From contig OY829537.1 in the NCBI GenBank assembly GCA_963691705.1, positions 66,316,304-66,380,303 of the forward strand: a stretch of DNA of 64,000 nt, read 5' to 3'. This DNA is from Viola odorata. Lineage: Eukaryota; Streptophyta; Magnoliopsida; Malpighiales; Violaceae. The translations under genes were made by a program, and so were the position numbers. Numbering within the stretch: the stretch's first letter is position 1; each line of letters begins with the position of its first letter. Below are positions 10,318 through 22,341 of the stretch, in pieces. A model generated the notes under the pieces. That model did no database searches, was not told the DNA's origin, and worked only from the letters and a program-made list of their open reading frames with translations.

Positions 10318-11018
10318 TTTTTTTTGTCACATTTACATAATTTTATGTTTACCGTATTTAATAACTCTTCTAGGTCAAATTTCTGTCGATTCTTGGTCCT
10401 AGGCTAGTTTGTTTAAATATTTCGTGTCATTTCGTGTCTTTTTATTTTTTCGTACTTTTAACTGTCTTTATTCGAACTTTTCTCGGTCTCGAGTAAGTTT
10501 TCTCGGAACGAGGCTCGAACGCACTATTTCCTTATTTTATAATTACGTGCTAATTTTCTCTTTCACGCCACCACGTTCAGTTTCGTTCAATTTTTGTCGT
10601 AAGGACATTTATTTTGCGCGCGAACGTTTTGACACTTCCGAAAGAGAAAATAAATACGTTAAATCAACTTTCGTATTTCTTCACTGTATATTAGTCTTCT
10701 TGCCTTATTTTTCTACACATAGTTGTACCCTCAGCTCGGATTTATTTTCACTTTCGTACGATTTCGCTCGTACACAAAATATCCCGTTCGTGTCCAAAAT
10801 GGGATAAACTCTACATGAATGCATGTAAATCCTCCACCTCTTCGTTCTTACCCTCCAGCACAGCTCCAGCTTGCCTTGCTCACCACCTAGCCACACAATC
10901 ATACTTGCTCATCACTTGGCCACAAGCTTCCCTACCCTAGCTCATCATCACCCTCCCAAAATATCTCCCGTCCATTTGCAGCCACAAGCCCAATCGACTC
11001 CAACTCTTTTTTTCCCTC

Positions 11019-11026
11019 TATAAATA
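11019..11026 (+). promoter_or_regulatory. TATA box of S2
   Basis: TATAAATA is preceded by a C/T-rich stretch. About 100 bp downstream is a purine/pyrimidine switch with a GGTAAGCT splice-donor-like site. The same arrangement occurs in the related LTR at 62027. Confidence 0.55.
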
Positions 11027-12059
11027 GCAACCTTCAAGCACCAAATTAAGGGCACTAAATCCTCCTCTTAACCTCCATTTCTTGCACTACCTTCTTGGCT
11101 AAAATTGCTCTCCCGGAGAGGTAAGCTCTCTCTCTCTAAACTCTCTTTAATTTTCATTTTTGCATGTAGTGTGGAAATAAATTGCTATAACTTGCCTCAC
11201 ATGCTTAGTTTACTTGCTAATTACACTTCCCTTACTTCAATTTGATTGTATAACCTCTAGGCTAATTAATAGCCATATATGCATGTTTAAGCTCTCTCTC
11301 TCTAAACTTTTTTTAAATTTCATTTTTCCCTTTAATGCATGAATAAATTGCTATAACATGCTTAGAATGCTTAGTTTTCATGTTATTTATACTCTCCTTG
11401 CTTCAATTTAATTGCATAATGCTTTAGCTAATTAATCACCACATGCACATTAATTAGCTAGTTATTTCATGTACAAAAACGCCACTGTTCTTGTCCAAAT
11501 TGCTTGCTGTTTTGGGGTAGTTCGGGTTACTGTTGGGTTGCATGATTTATTGGTACTGATTTGGGTGAGTTATTTTGAATTGGAGAGAGCTTGGTAGCGG
11601 GCCATGGTGGCCGGCGTTGTAGAGAAGAAGAAGAAGAAGAAGAGTGGGGTGACGGGAAAGAAAAATGCAAAGGTGATGGGCCTTGGCCCATCCATGTTTT
11701 AAAAATTAAAATTTGGGCTTGGCTTGTGCCAAGCCCATTTTTTAATGCCCAATTTCCGAAGTGGGACCCACTTATTTTTCGTTAAATTACGTAGAACGTT
11801 CGTATACTTGTTTAACTTGTTAAATTACATGAAATATTCGTGTACTTGTATAACATGTTAAATTGCATGAAATATTCGTATGCTTTTATTTTAGTGTGTA
11901 AAGGATATTAAAATGCTCGTATGCTATTGTCATGTTTTAAATACCGTATGAATGGTTTATATGTTTGTGTGCCATTTTCGTATTTTAATTATCATAAAAA
12001 AAAACTATTCGTATGCTTGTATGTTATAAATATTTTGTTTATTTGTTTATGCCATGTTG

Positions 12060-12240
12060 TATTTTAATTAAATATTTGCATGATTTAAATAATTTATTTA
12101 TGCCATGTTGTATTTAATTAAATGCTTACACGATTTAAATAATTTATTTATGCCATGTTGTATTTTAATTCAATACGTGTATGATTAAATAATTTATTTA
12201 TGCCATGCTTTATTTAATTAAATACTTACATGCTATGAAT
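12060..12240. repeat. AT-rich minisatellite in S2 (about 55-bp unit)
   Basis: Three to four imperfect copies of a unit contain TTTATTTATGCCATGTTGTA followed by TTAATTAAAT. Confidence 0.7.
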
Positions 12241-12678
12241 GATTTGTTTAGCATGTTTATTTAAATATTTATTGTTCAAGTGAAATAAACATTGCATGTG
12301 CTTTTTCTTATTTAATTATTTCCGAAAAACGTTGCTAACACTCTCATTTTGCAAGGAAGATCAAGATCACGCAACGCAAGTAAGTCTTTCTTCTAAGTCT
12401 CTTTTATTTATTTAATGTCTTTTGCAAATATTATTTTCATGTATGTTATCTAAAAATGCTAAAAAACTTATAATTATATGCATGATAAAATCCATCCACA
12501 TGCTTACATGTTTAAATCACATGCTTTGTTTATACCATGAAATTAATTGCTATATATCGATATGTGAGCATGGTGGCTTCAAATCCCACACAATTATTTG
12601 CATTCACGAAAACGTACGATGTTAGTATTGTCCATGTTAGGATCACGTAGTAATTAATTAATTAATCATCCATGGCTC

Positions 12679-12876
12679 GATGAAAAGGGGGGAACGTCCG
12701 CTCTAACATAACGAACAAACGGTAACCCCGTCCTTCGTGTCCCTATCGGAAATAATATGTCCCTACGAAAATGCTAAGATGAAAAGGGGAACGTCCGCTC
12801 TAACATAACGAACAAACGGTAACCCCGTCCTTCGTGTCCCTATCGGAAATAATATGTCCCTACGAAAATGCTAAGA
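12679..12876. repeat. Tandem duplication in S2 (about 99 bp x 2)
   Basis: Two nearly identical copies run from GATGAAAAGGGG to AAAATGCTAA. They differ mainly in the length of a G run (six versus four). Confidence 0.9.
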
Positions 12877-13335
12877 TATAACGTCACCTTTGAGGGCCAA
12901 ATCGCGTCAAAAATGTTTAGATAGTCGGAAAGTGACCCAATTCGGTAAGCGGACTTTGTTGGCACGATTCGATCATTGGCCTATGTAAATGATCGGAAAG
13001 TGACTTGAGTTCGTGGGAAGAGGAGGTTGACATGCTTCGATCGTCTAAACAAACCTTTGTATATCAAAACTGTATTCAAACACCTTTTACCGGTAACCTT
13101 TTTAAGGGTGTGACTTGGGTGCCTAACACCTTCCCAAGTCCACAATACGACCTCGAACCGTTGTTCAATGGTTTAGACCAAGCCTTAGTTTTTTTATTTT
13201 ATGCCATGACGCTTAGGTTCCCTAAACCTTAGAAATTAGGGTGTCGACTTCACTGTATTATGCGAAGCATCCATTTATGCTTAGCATCCGCAGCGAACCT
13301 TAAACTCATTTTTCAACGAAAAAAGGGGTGCGACA

Positions 13336-13713
13336 ACCGCAAATTCCTTCGTGGATTTCACGGAGGGTCTGAAGGCCCTCATGTTCCATTATGCATCTAG
13401 TAGCCGGATGGGAGAAACACTTCCGTATCAATTCTCCGTTGAAGTACGTGCACCGTGCCGCTTGCATAAGCACTTTTTTCTTCTCAGCGTTATCCGCTGG
13501 CAGCTCGTCATGTTTCAAGTATCTTATGACGGGGATTCTCCAGTCATTGTCACTTTCTTCCACGCAGAGCGTCGCCTGCTCTTCCATAAAGGAAGGCACG
13601 AGTAGCTCCCGGTAGTACACCCCTTTCGGTAAGGACGCTTCTGGGTTTGCTGCGAGTTTGGCGAGGTTATCCGCTTCAGCGTTATCCTCTCTAGGAATGT
13701 GCTCGAAGCTAAC
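13336..13713 (-). pseudogene. N-terminal part of E1 integrase
   Basis: The minus strand reads VPSFMEEQATLCVEE then LREIHEGICG, matching the region just before the zinc-binding motif of the H integrase. It ends abruptly at the S2 junction (13335/13336). The HHCC completion and the DDE core are absent. Confidence 0.82.
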
Positions 13714-14070
13714 CTATATACCACATTTCTTTATTTCTATCAAGTCGCGTTTCACCTTAGCAAGGTATTGTACCATGATAGGTTCTCTAGCTTGAGAGTG
13801 TCCCAGCACTTGATCTATTATCAACTTGGAGTCTCCACAGACTTTTAGCCGCAGATCTCCCAACCTTCCTGAGTCATGAATTCCTTTTATGGAGGTACTT
13901 TTCCCCATCCTGAGTCCGGCTAATAACGCTTCATATTCTGCGGCGTTGTTGGACAACGACTGCAAAATCCGGATGGCAAACCGCATATGGATGCCGTGAG
14001 GCCCACTCATGAAGATTCCGGCCCCGGTAAGCTCTTGATTTTTAGCGCCGTCTACGTGGATGACCCACAT
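13714..14070 (-). pseudogene. Archaeal-type RNase H domain of E1
   Basis: The minus strand reads HVDGAKNQELTGAGIF, NNAAEYEALLAGLR and CGDSKLIIDQV, the Asp-Glu-Asp pattern of the archaeal-type RNase H that Tat elements carry in addition to the ordinary gypsy RNase H. Its frame is interrupted relative to the integrase. The homologue in H is at about 23630-23900. Confidence 0.85.
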
Positions 14071-15849
14071 GTCGGTGTAGGTTTAGGGAAGGGGAGATCC
14101 AACTCTTCTTTTTCCTTTTCAGTCAACTTCGTCATTGGATCTGGCGTAAAGGAGCATTCTGTGATAAAGTCCGCTAGGATCTGAGCCTTTATGGACGGTC
14201 GGGATCTGTAGTGCAAACCATATTGTTCAAGCTCGACAACCCAAATCAACATTATTCCCGAGGATTCGGGCTTCCAGAATATCCTTTTTAAAGGTTGATC
14301 TGTAAGCACAATGACGGTGTGAGCTTGAAAATACCGATCCATTTTCCGCGTAGCTTGCACCAATGCGAACGCTATCTTCTTAATTCGAGCGTATCTCAGC
14401 TCGGCATCTTTCAGGATGTGACTTACATACAGGGCGGTGTGTGTGATTATCATCTCGCACAAGGACCGCACTGACCACTTTGTCAGCAACCCCAAGGTAT
14501 AGGTACAGGATTTCGCCAGGCTCTGGTCTTGTCAATACCAAGTCAGACGATAAATAGGCCTTCAGGCTTGCGAATGCTTCCTCGCATTCTGCCGTCCATC
14601 CGAAGACAACTTTCTTGCGTATAACCTTGAAGAAGGGGAGGCACCTCTCACCTTGCTTAGAGATAAACCGTCCCAGTGCAATAACACGCCCTGTTAACTT
14701 CTGGATCTCTTTTACAGTCCGAGGGGATATCATATCTTAGATAGCTTTGACTTTTGACGGGTTAGGTTGAATGCCCTTTTGGCTGACCACGTAACCCAAG
14801 AATTTTCCCGTTTGAAAGGCAAACATACACTTTCGAGGGTTCAGCTTCATCTGATATCGCCTCATTACTTCGAAGATTTCGGCCAGGTCAGACAACTGTT
14901 CTTTGAAGCTTCAGCTTTTGATCAGTATGTCATCGACATATGCCTCTACATTTCGCCCGATATGCTTCTCAAAGACTTGATTCGCCATTCGCTGGAAGGT
15001 GGCTCCAGCATTTTTCAACCCAAAAGGCATCGCCATGTAGCAATAAGTGGCCTTGGGAGTGATGAAAGCAGTTTTCTCTTCATCCTCCTTGGCCATGGGG
15101 ATTTGATGATACCCCGAGTTGGCATATAGTGAGCTAAACTATGCGTACCCGGCAGCCTGATCAACTAGCTGATCGATCCGAGGGAGTGGGTAACAATCTT
15201 TGGGGTAAGCATCATTCAGATCTGTGAAATCAATGCACATGCGCCACTCTCCGCTGGGCTTGGGAACTAAAACAGGGTTAGCCAACTAGGTGGGGTATTG
15301 CACTTCTCGAATAAAGCCAGCGTCAAGAAGTTTAGCAACTCCCCTCTCGACAGCCGTTGCTTTTTCAGCAGAGAAAGCACGTCGTTTCTGCTGAACTGGT
15401 CTTGCGTCTGGGTTGACGTTGAGCCGATGTTCCACCACCTCTCGCGAGATACCTGGCATGTCAGATGGTTTCCATGCAAACTCTCCTTCGTATTTGTTTA
15501 ACAGTTGGGCTAACTGAAAATTTTCCTCAGGACTGAGGTTATCGCTAACCAGAAATACGGCTCCATCTACCCCGTTAACTGGGACGTGAGTCATCTTATC
15601 CACAGGTTGAGTGCGTTTCTCCTCATTTTGTTCGTATGGGTCCACCGTTATGCACACGTACCTGTCGCAACTCTTCTGCGTCATGAGCAGGTAGCATTCA
15701 GCCGCTAACTTCTGATTACCTCGGATCGAGACCACACCATTCCAGGATGGATATTTCAGCGGCAGGTGCTTTTGTGATGTCACTGCTCCAAAATGGTTGA
15801 GGAATGGCCATCCCAATATGGCGTTATAAGGCAGGTTTAGATCCACCAC
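14071..15849 (-). pseudogene. E1 reverse transcriptase and RNase H, multiply interrupted
   Basis: In minus-strand order there is the end of protease and linker (LPYNAILGWPFLNHFGAV), then the RT with FITPKATYCYMAMPFGLKNA and VEAYVDDILIKS (YVDD active site near 14940). Next come FLGYVVSQKGIQPNP and the gypsy RNase H (ELRYARIKKIAFALVQATRKMDRYF, TDQPLKRIF). At least three in-frame stops occur, one replacing the Trp of QYPTWLANPVLV at about 15285. The frame shifts near 14400-14495. The first residues continue directly from the protease at 17366 once the solo LTR is ignored. Confidence 0.9.
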
Positions 15850-15865
15850 CAGGAAGATAAGCTCC

Positions 15866-17365
15866 TGATTACATTGTATTTCATCATGTTTTTACTGTCC
15901 ATTTACTAGTTATTTGGGTAGTAAAGCTACTGATTTCCCCTTGTATTTCTCATATCTTTGCAGTTCTGGTCTGGAGGCAATTTATGAAGAATCTGATTTT
16001 TGAAGAGCTGAAGCTGATTTTCAGAGTCTTGGCCTAGCGTTTGGCCTAGACTCCTTCACATTCAAAGTATCGCGCACCAGATCGTCTTGGCCAAGACTGC
16101 GGCCAAGACTCAGTCGCGGAAGAGCAATCATGAGCAGCAGCATTGGGCCTTGCGAGCTGGCAAATCACAGCTGTCCAGTGATAAAGAAAAGGATCAAGAA
16201 GATATTTATTTAAGAATCCTATCAAGGATCTCCTTCCATCTTTATATATTTTAAATTCCTATTTTTATTCAAAACAAATCAGGATAATTTATTTGGAGAT
16301 TATTTAGGAGATTGAGTTAGAGAAGGACAGAGGAGTTTTAGCTTACTTATAGCTGAACTTGTCCTCCTCTTCTCCCTCTCTCTTCTTCTTCCCCAATTCA
16401 ACATTGATATACTTTTGCTCTGGATTTAATTCTTTAAATCTCGGATTTAATTTATTTATGCAATCAAGTATTTTATTTTTCTATCTATGAGTATGAGTAG
16501 CTAAACACCCATTCTTGGTAAGGGTTGATGAGCTTAGTTCTTATGCATTCGTGAGATCAAACCATGCTTAATAATCTCTTTATTCGTATTCGTTTATTTC
16601 TTGAGCTTATTAAATCGCTTACTCACTAGAGGCAAGAGTTGGCCATTCTTGTACCCTAGTAGAGAAGAGTTGCAACCAGCCTAGAAGGAAAGGGAGCACC
16701 CGTCGGTTAGGCAAAGTAGGTGACTAGTCTCGCGCCAGACTAGAAGAAATAAGTGATCTAGGTCAAGACCAGATTGACAACCTAGGGTTTCCACAGGGAA
16801 ATAACTTGGCCTAGGTACTATCTTCCCCTATACCATTGAGGAAGCGAATAACCATTCAAGATAGCAGTCAAACGGATAAACCCTTTAACCAGCAAGGTGT
16901 CCCTTGGCTAGGATTATCAGGAAAGGGAGCAACCGCCAGGTAATTTGAAGAGGAGGGAAGACAGGAGTGAACCGGAGTACCTCCATTCTATAGCAGTACT
17001 ATGAATCAAGAGATGAATACCCTTGAGTCTATGATCGAAGCATAAGAACAGAAGCTCTCACATCACCCTTACCTGGAATTCCCTTTTATTTGATTTATCT
17101 CAATCTTGACCCCTGTCTAGGCTAAGCCTTTGGCCAATACTATTTTGAACTATTTTACCTCTTTCTGTTTTGTCTTTATTTTCAGATTCTACCAAACCAA
17201 ATCCAGTGACGAGGAAGTCAACCAAGAACTACATTTCCTAGAGGTCTCTGTGGACGATCCTCTTACCACAATCTACAAACTCTTGTGGACAGTGATAAGT
17301 TGTATTTCGACCCCCTTTTCCATACCTATTTCACTCTTATATTTGACGTGTTCGACGCGCGATCA
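15866..17365 (+). mobile_element. Solo LTR S1 (1,500 bp) in E1 pol
   Basis: It begins TGATTACATTG and ends GCGCGATCA. It is flanked by the 5-bp duplication GCTCC (15861-15865 and 17366-17370), and it splits one pol frame exactly. A C/T-rich stretch and ACAATC/CGACCC-type 3' end suggest plus orientation. No primer site or coding sequence is present, so I read it as a solo LTR of an unidentified family, left by recombination between the LTRs of a full element. Confidence 0.87.
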
Positions 17366-18116
17366 GCTCCTCCGACCGTTTGGAGGTATCCTCCTTAAAA
17401 TACACAGGTAAAGTGGTTACTCCAATCACTGGGATGGGGACTCCGTCAACCCCAATAATGGTTTTTTTGCAGGGCGTAAGCTCATTATCCGGACGCTTCA
17501 GGAGATTGTAGGCTTCCAATGAAAACAAGTTTACGACGCTTCCGTTGTCAACCAGAGTTCTTCTAACTCCATGGCTAGCGATAATGGGTGTAACCACTAG
17601 CGCATCGTTGTGCGGATATACCACACCCTTCTCGTCCTCTTCAGAAAAGGACAATATCATACGATCCAGGGCGCTTATCGCTTCACTCTTGATTGGCATG
17701 CCCGTTCGCTTCCGCTTATCCCCTAGCGCGGGTGTCAACTGTGTAGACTCATCCAGATAAGGTGTTCCTCCAGCGATGATGCTAATGATGGGGATATCCT
17801 CATCATCAATCGTAAGCATTTCCCGGCCTCCTCCCGTAGGACCAGTGTCATGGCCTAGGGGACGGGAAGGTGTCGCTCTGCCATCAGTTATTCTGTTTGT
17901 TGGGTTACTCTTGGCCTCTTCTCGCGTTTTCACGGCAAATTCTCTCAGATAGCCTTCCTCCACCAGACGCTCTATCGCCACTTTTAGTTCTCGACACGCC
18001 GCGGTTGAGTGTCCTTTAGCTTTGTGAAATTTGCAGTAGGCATTTTGTCTTCTTCCCAGGATTACCCCCGGTCTTATAGGGGCAGGATAATGGATGGGCA
18101 GGTTTCGCTGCTCCAC
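17366..18116 (-). pseudogene. E1 nucleic-acid-binding finger and aspartic protease
   Basis: The minus strand begins with a Cys/His finger (CKFHKAKGHSTAACRELK) followed by AIERLVEEGYL, as in Tat gag C-termini. The protease region contains HGVRRTLVDNGSVVNLFS, where DNG stands in place of the usual D(T/S)G catalytic triplet, and IIGVDGVPIPVIG. This stretch is open, but it is cut at 17365 by S1 and separated from gag by stops near 18117-18200. Confidence 0.87.
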
Positions 18117-18200
18117 TATTGTTAGTATCTCTACTTTGGGTAGAATGAAGGAAGGAAGGTCTGAGTCATAAACTCGCCCCTTAGGAGGATCACCCTGCCG

Positions 18201-19601
18201 CTAGGCCGAAGAGTCACCAGACTTTCCCTTTGAGGAATTGCCTCTTCTCCGATTAGATGTCTTGGGAATGTGATCCTTTCGCTGAGCGTAATCATCTATG
18301 AACCGATCTTCGGAAGTAGCAGGAACAGGAGTGTTATAGACTGGAGGCATAACTGGCGGCATGTTTCGAATGATGTCCCTGTTCTCTTCCTCTTCCATCC
18401 TCGCATAATTATGGGCTTTCAGCCTTAACACATCTAAGGTTGCCGGCAGGTCAACCATTAAAGCATCTCTGAGCTTTCCATAACAACAGTTTCGCTTTAA
18501 GGCTTCGATAGCAAAATCAACCGTTACACCTGGCGTTAACGACATCTCGGTGTCAAAATAATGGAGGAAACTCCTCAAAGATTCCTGAGGTTCCCTGTGT
18601 AGGTCAAACAATGCAGCAGCAGACTTCCTGATAGGGACGGTAGTGCTGAATCGACTCCGGAACTTGGATTTCAGTTGCGCAACCCCTGACAGGGTCATTA
18701 TAAATATCTGACACAAGGCAGCGTCATTGTGGGTCTGGAATTGAACGAAGTCCTTCACCTTGTTAAGATGAGAGATAGGGTCTCTAGTACCATCATAGGA
18801 TTCTGAGGGGAGCTTCACATGTCTACTAACTCTGTGACGCCTTATACGTTGGCTAAAGGGGTGGCCAGAAGTATCATCAAGAATTTCCCGCGCATGCCGA
18901 GGTGGGGATACCTCCAAATGACGCCTGGGAGTCAGACTGCGGCTCCTTAGTGAGCGAGTTCGATGCTTCCTACTGCTGGATCTCTCACTCCCTCCAGGAG
19001 ACATATCTCTATCATTTTCACCCCTTCTACCGTCCTAACGACCTCTATCCTCCTCCTGCCATTGGCGTTCCTCTTGGGGAATGGGAAGTAAGGGCACTCG
19101 CGGTACATACGGCTCCACCGTCCTATGGGAAAACTGTACAAGACTGACTGGCGCACTCAACACAGGCAGCGTCAAAGGGACATTCATATGCAATGGGGAC
19201 GATAGTGGTTGTTCTGTAATAATGGGTGGAGTGAAAATGAACTAAGATGAGACGCCTGATCCGAAGGCACTAGGCGTGAATCTAATAGCCAGTTCCGTTA
19301 AATGGTCCAACTGGGCACCGAGAGCTGAAATCGAGCTCGCGAAAGGGTTATTCGCGCCGTCTATCACGAATCCTCTCGACTGGGGAGTAAAATGACTAGA
19401 TCCCGCTACTTGGGATGAAGGAGTATACGACTGGGACACAAATGTTCCCACTACTTGATCAAGGGATGAATCTGACATTCCTGGAAGAACTTCTTGCACC
19501 GAGGTGGAAGCATCAGACGTGGCGAAAGCGAAAAGTCGCCTGCGAGTATCAAATGGAAGGCTAGAGGACTGAGTCAATAACGGATCTGAATCAGAAGCCA
19601 T
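18201..19601 (-). pseudogene. E1 gag, frameshifted and internally deleted
   Basis: It starts MASDSDPLL at 19601, 84 nt from the LTR. The frame is lost at 19242 and resumes near 19004. The capsid-like core reads RIRRHRVSRHVKLPSESYDG, DAALCQIFIMTLSGVAQ, FRSRFSTTVPI, LTPGVTVDFAIEALKRN and LRLKAHNYARMEEEE, the retrotransposon gag family. About 15 residues between SGVAQ and KSKFRSRF, which H and E4 retain (WFE... in E4), are missing, so this gag is defective even where open. Confidence 0.88.
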
Positions 19602-19665
19602 AATCTTCCAATTCCTAGAAGAACAGAGCCTGGCTATTAAGGATGCTCACTTAATTAAAACCAAA

Positions 19666-19684
19666 GCTCTCAATGAAAGCACCA
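19666..19684 (-). promoter_or_regulatory. Primer-binding site of E1
   Basis: It is the complement of TGGTGCTTTCATTGAGAGC, 3 nt inside the 5' LTR (which starts at 19688). It is identical to the site of H and of E4. Confidence 0.7.
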
Positions 19685-19687
19685 ATT

Positions 19688-20136
19688 TGATAAGATCCGA
19701 ACTGTTGGGGAAGAGGAGTCGGGATTATGGCTGTCTGGAATCACTGTAACAGCAGTCCGTCGTACCTGCAAGGCGTCGGAGGGGGGACTCCGGCGTAGAC
19801 ACTCCGATCCTTAAGTTAGTATGGCTGTGAAATTTGGCAGAGATTTTGGTAGAGAAATTGGTCTTACCTTTGATCTAGAAATGTGTGGTATTTATAGCCG
19901 AAGAAAGAAAGGTCGTTACCCCCAGGGGTGGGCATTATCAAGGGGAGATAACGCTAGGATGACGTCAGCATACAGGATAGGATGATGCCGTGTCCCCCCC
20001 CCCCCCCCCCCCCGCCGCTGATGTCGACCATCCCAGGACAGCCGGGTGCCGTTTGTCAGTCAAAGTCTACAGGGATCCGGCTTTGACTTGAAGTGAGAAG
20101 ACAATTATACCCTTGGTGTTTCCTTAATTGTTATCA
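19688..20136 (-). repeat. 5' LTR of E1 (449 bp)
   Basis: It is homologous to 150-688 but shorter by an internal deletion. It keeps the TATAAATA box (complement of 19889-19896) and the hairpin at 19774-19795. It contains a run of 20 C at 19994-20013 where the other LTR has 6. Confidence 0.92.
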
Positions 20137-20141
20137 CCACA

Positions 20142-20998
20142 CAACCTCCATCTTCTGGCATAACAACTCTTTCCTTTGGCCATTACTGACGATTCTACCA
20201 CGATGCCGGAGATTACTCCGGAATCTTCAGATCTCTCCTTTAGATCAATAGGAGGAACGCCCTTTTCCCAGATGAGCATCCCTCTATCACAGATGGCGTA
20301 AGCAACCCCCTCGCGAGTGAAATATCCACCCTTCGTTCTCGGCTGGATTACTTGACCGAGCTGGCTGCAAGAATCATCCAGATGTTTCTGGGTCGAGTGT
20401 TCCTTCCCAGGCTATTTTTACATCATCTATTGTTACCGAACGACCCTTATCGCCCTTGCAACACAGAAATATTCCATTGACCTTGCCAGATATTTTTCAT
20501 GACATTGGCAGGAGTTGCGCGCCTTTAGTTCGAGGGTCTTCTAGCAAAATCCATTAACAACTTCACGCAGCTGGAATCCAAGTTCCGAAGTCGGTTCAGC
20601 ACCGCGGTCCCCATCAGAAAATCTGTTGCGGCGTTATTCGACATACACAGGAGACCTCATGACTCTTTAAAAGATTTTCTCAATTATTTTGACCTAGAAA
20701 TGTCGTTAACGCCGGGAGTCACTATCGATTTCGCTGTGGAAGCCTTGAAGCGGAACTATCATTATGAGAAATTGCGAGACACGTTAATGGTGGACCCCAT
20801 GGCAACCTTAGACGTATTGAGACTGAAGGCTCATAATTACGCACGAATGGAGGAAGAAGAAAGCAGAGACAAAGCCCGAAACGTGCCACAAAATGTACCT
20901 CAGGCACCTAACGTTCCTAGTAACGCGATCCTTGACGACCATTTTGTAGACGATTACGCCCAACGAAAAGACCATATTCTAAAAACCTCCAACAGATG
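20142..20998 (+). pseudogene. gag of H, decayed
   Basis: This is the continuation of H after the E1 insertion. The early part is out of frame, but a segment corresponding to the LDHLTELA region of E1 gag is recognisable near 20335-20370. The clear part is about 20560-20998, with ESKFRSRFSTAVPI, LTPGVTIDFAVEALKRN and LRLKAHNYARMEEEES. It retains residues that E1 has lost between the two gag halves. Stops and a deletion of the N-terminal half of the capsid region make it inactive. Confidence 0.82.
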
Positions 20999-21060
20999 AA
21001 GAGGCAACTCTTCAAGGGGAAGATCTGGTAACTCCCCTACTCGGCGGCAGGCAAATAGTC

Positions 21061-22341
21061 CCAAGGGCCGGATTTACGACCCGAACCTTCCTTCCCTTAT
21101 ACTGCCAAAACCTCCCTATCTGCTATCCAGCCCCCGTAAAGCCAGGAGTGGTCATGGGAAGAAGGGAAAATGCCTTCTGCAAATTTCATAAAGTCAAAGG
21201 GCACTCTACAGACGCGTACAAAGAATTAAAGCTGGCAATAGAGCGTCTGATAGAAGAGGGATACCTCGGGGAATTTGCCACTAAGGAAAGAGAAGAAGTC
21301 AGGAACAACCCGACAAACAGGACATCTGACAACAGACAGCCACCTCCTCGCGCTCCGGGAAATGATAACGCACCCGCTGGGTGAGGTAGGGAAACGCTTA
21401 CGATTGACGAAGATGATTTTCCCATCATCAACATTATTGTCGGGGGTACACCGTACCTTGACGAGCCTGTACAGCTGACGTCCACAGCCGGAGACAAGCG
21501 GAAGCGAGGGGGTGCGTTAATAAAAAGCGAAGCAATAACTGCACTGGATCGGATGGTGTTATCCTTCTCCGAGGAAGACAAGAAAGGTGTCGTGTTCCCA
21601 CATAACGATGCGTTAGTAGTCACGCTTGTTATCGGCAACCATGGGGTTAGAAGAACTCTCGTTGATAATGGAAGCGCAGTGAACCCATTTTCGTTAGAGA
21701 CCTATAACTTCATGAAACGCCCAAATGGTGAACTGGCACCGTGTAAGAAGCCGATAATTGGGGTAGATGGACTACCAATCCTAGTAACTGGAGTTACAAT
21801 GCTGCCAGTGCACTTTAGAGAAGACACATCCAAACGGTCAGAGGAGCTGTTATTCTTAGTCGTTGACCTCACCCTACCTTACAATGCCATACTCGGGCGA
21901 CCGTTCATCAACCGTTTTGGGGCAGCGATATCTCAAAATCATTTGAGGATGAAGTATCCCTCCTGGGATGGAGTGGTCTCAATCAAAGGTGATCAAAAAC
22001 TAGCGGCTGAATGCTACTTACTCATGACTCAGAAGAGTTATGACAGGTACATGTGTGTCATGGTGGATCCATATGGCCATAATAATAAGAAGCGTACTCA
22101 GCCTGTGGACAAGATGGTACCCATACCAGTTAACAGGATCACTGAGGCAAACTTCCTGGTTAGCAAAAAGCTCAGCCCCGAGGAAAACCTCCAATTAGCT
22201 CGCGAGAAGTTGAATTCGCCTAGAAGCCTGCGGATATGCATGGTATCTCGCGAGAAGTGGCGGAACACCGACTTAACGTTGATCCCTGTGTCAATCCCGT
22301 CCAATAGAAACGACGAGCATTTTCCACAGAAAAGGCGTTAG
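21061..22341 (+). pseudogene. H finger motif, protease and start of RT
   Basis: The finger FCKFHKVKGHSTDAYKELK has lost its last Cys (Tyr instead). After a stop at 21382 the frame resumes: the protease reads HGVRRTLVDNGSAVNPFS at about 21640-21690 with the same DNG triplet as E1, then LPYNAILGRPFINRFGA and AAECYLLMTQKSYDRY. Near 22200 a segment is deleted or scrambled relative to E1 (EENLQLAREK instead of EENFQLAQLLNKYEGEF). Confidence 0.85.

Larger units (their letters stand above)
10325..13335 (+). mobile_element. LTR-derived insertion S2 (about 3.0 kb) inside E1 integrase
   Basis: The left part is homologous to the LTR beginning at 61233 (shared words include AATTTCT..CGATT.TTG, CGAACTT and TCGGTC.CGAG). 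It begins TGTCAC and ends GGTGCGACA. A plus-strand TATA box, CTATAAATAG (11018-11027), precedes a C/T-rich leader with a GGTAAGCT donor. No 5-bp duplication is present and about 0.9 kb of integrase is lost, so the insertion was followed or accompanied by deletion. It may be one long solo LTR, or an LTR plus leader. No coding region is seen; short frames within it are chance. Confidence 0.65.
150..20136 (-). mobile_element. Tat-type Ty3/gypsy LTR retrotransposon E1, decayed, nested in H
   Basis: The LTRs at 150-688 and 19688-20136 begin TGATAA and end TTATCA. The whole is bounded by the 5-bp duplication CCACA (145-149, 20137-20141). On the minus strand the order is PBS, gag, CCHC-like finger plus protease, RT, RNase H, archaeal-type RNase H, integrase. 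Beyond pol lie tandem repeats, and on the plus strand four reading frames. Order, dual RNase H and antisense genes are hallmarks of the Tat clade. Stops, frameshifts and three later insertions make it non-functional. The LTRs differ by substitutions and a deletion, so it is older than E4. Confidence 0.92.

Noticed and set aside
10213..10807. Plus-strand frames over the integrase end and S2 start
   Set aside because: The first is the complement of the integrase C-terminus; the second lies in AT-rich LTR sequence with Phe/Ser-rich composition.
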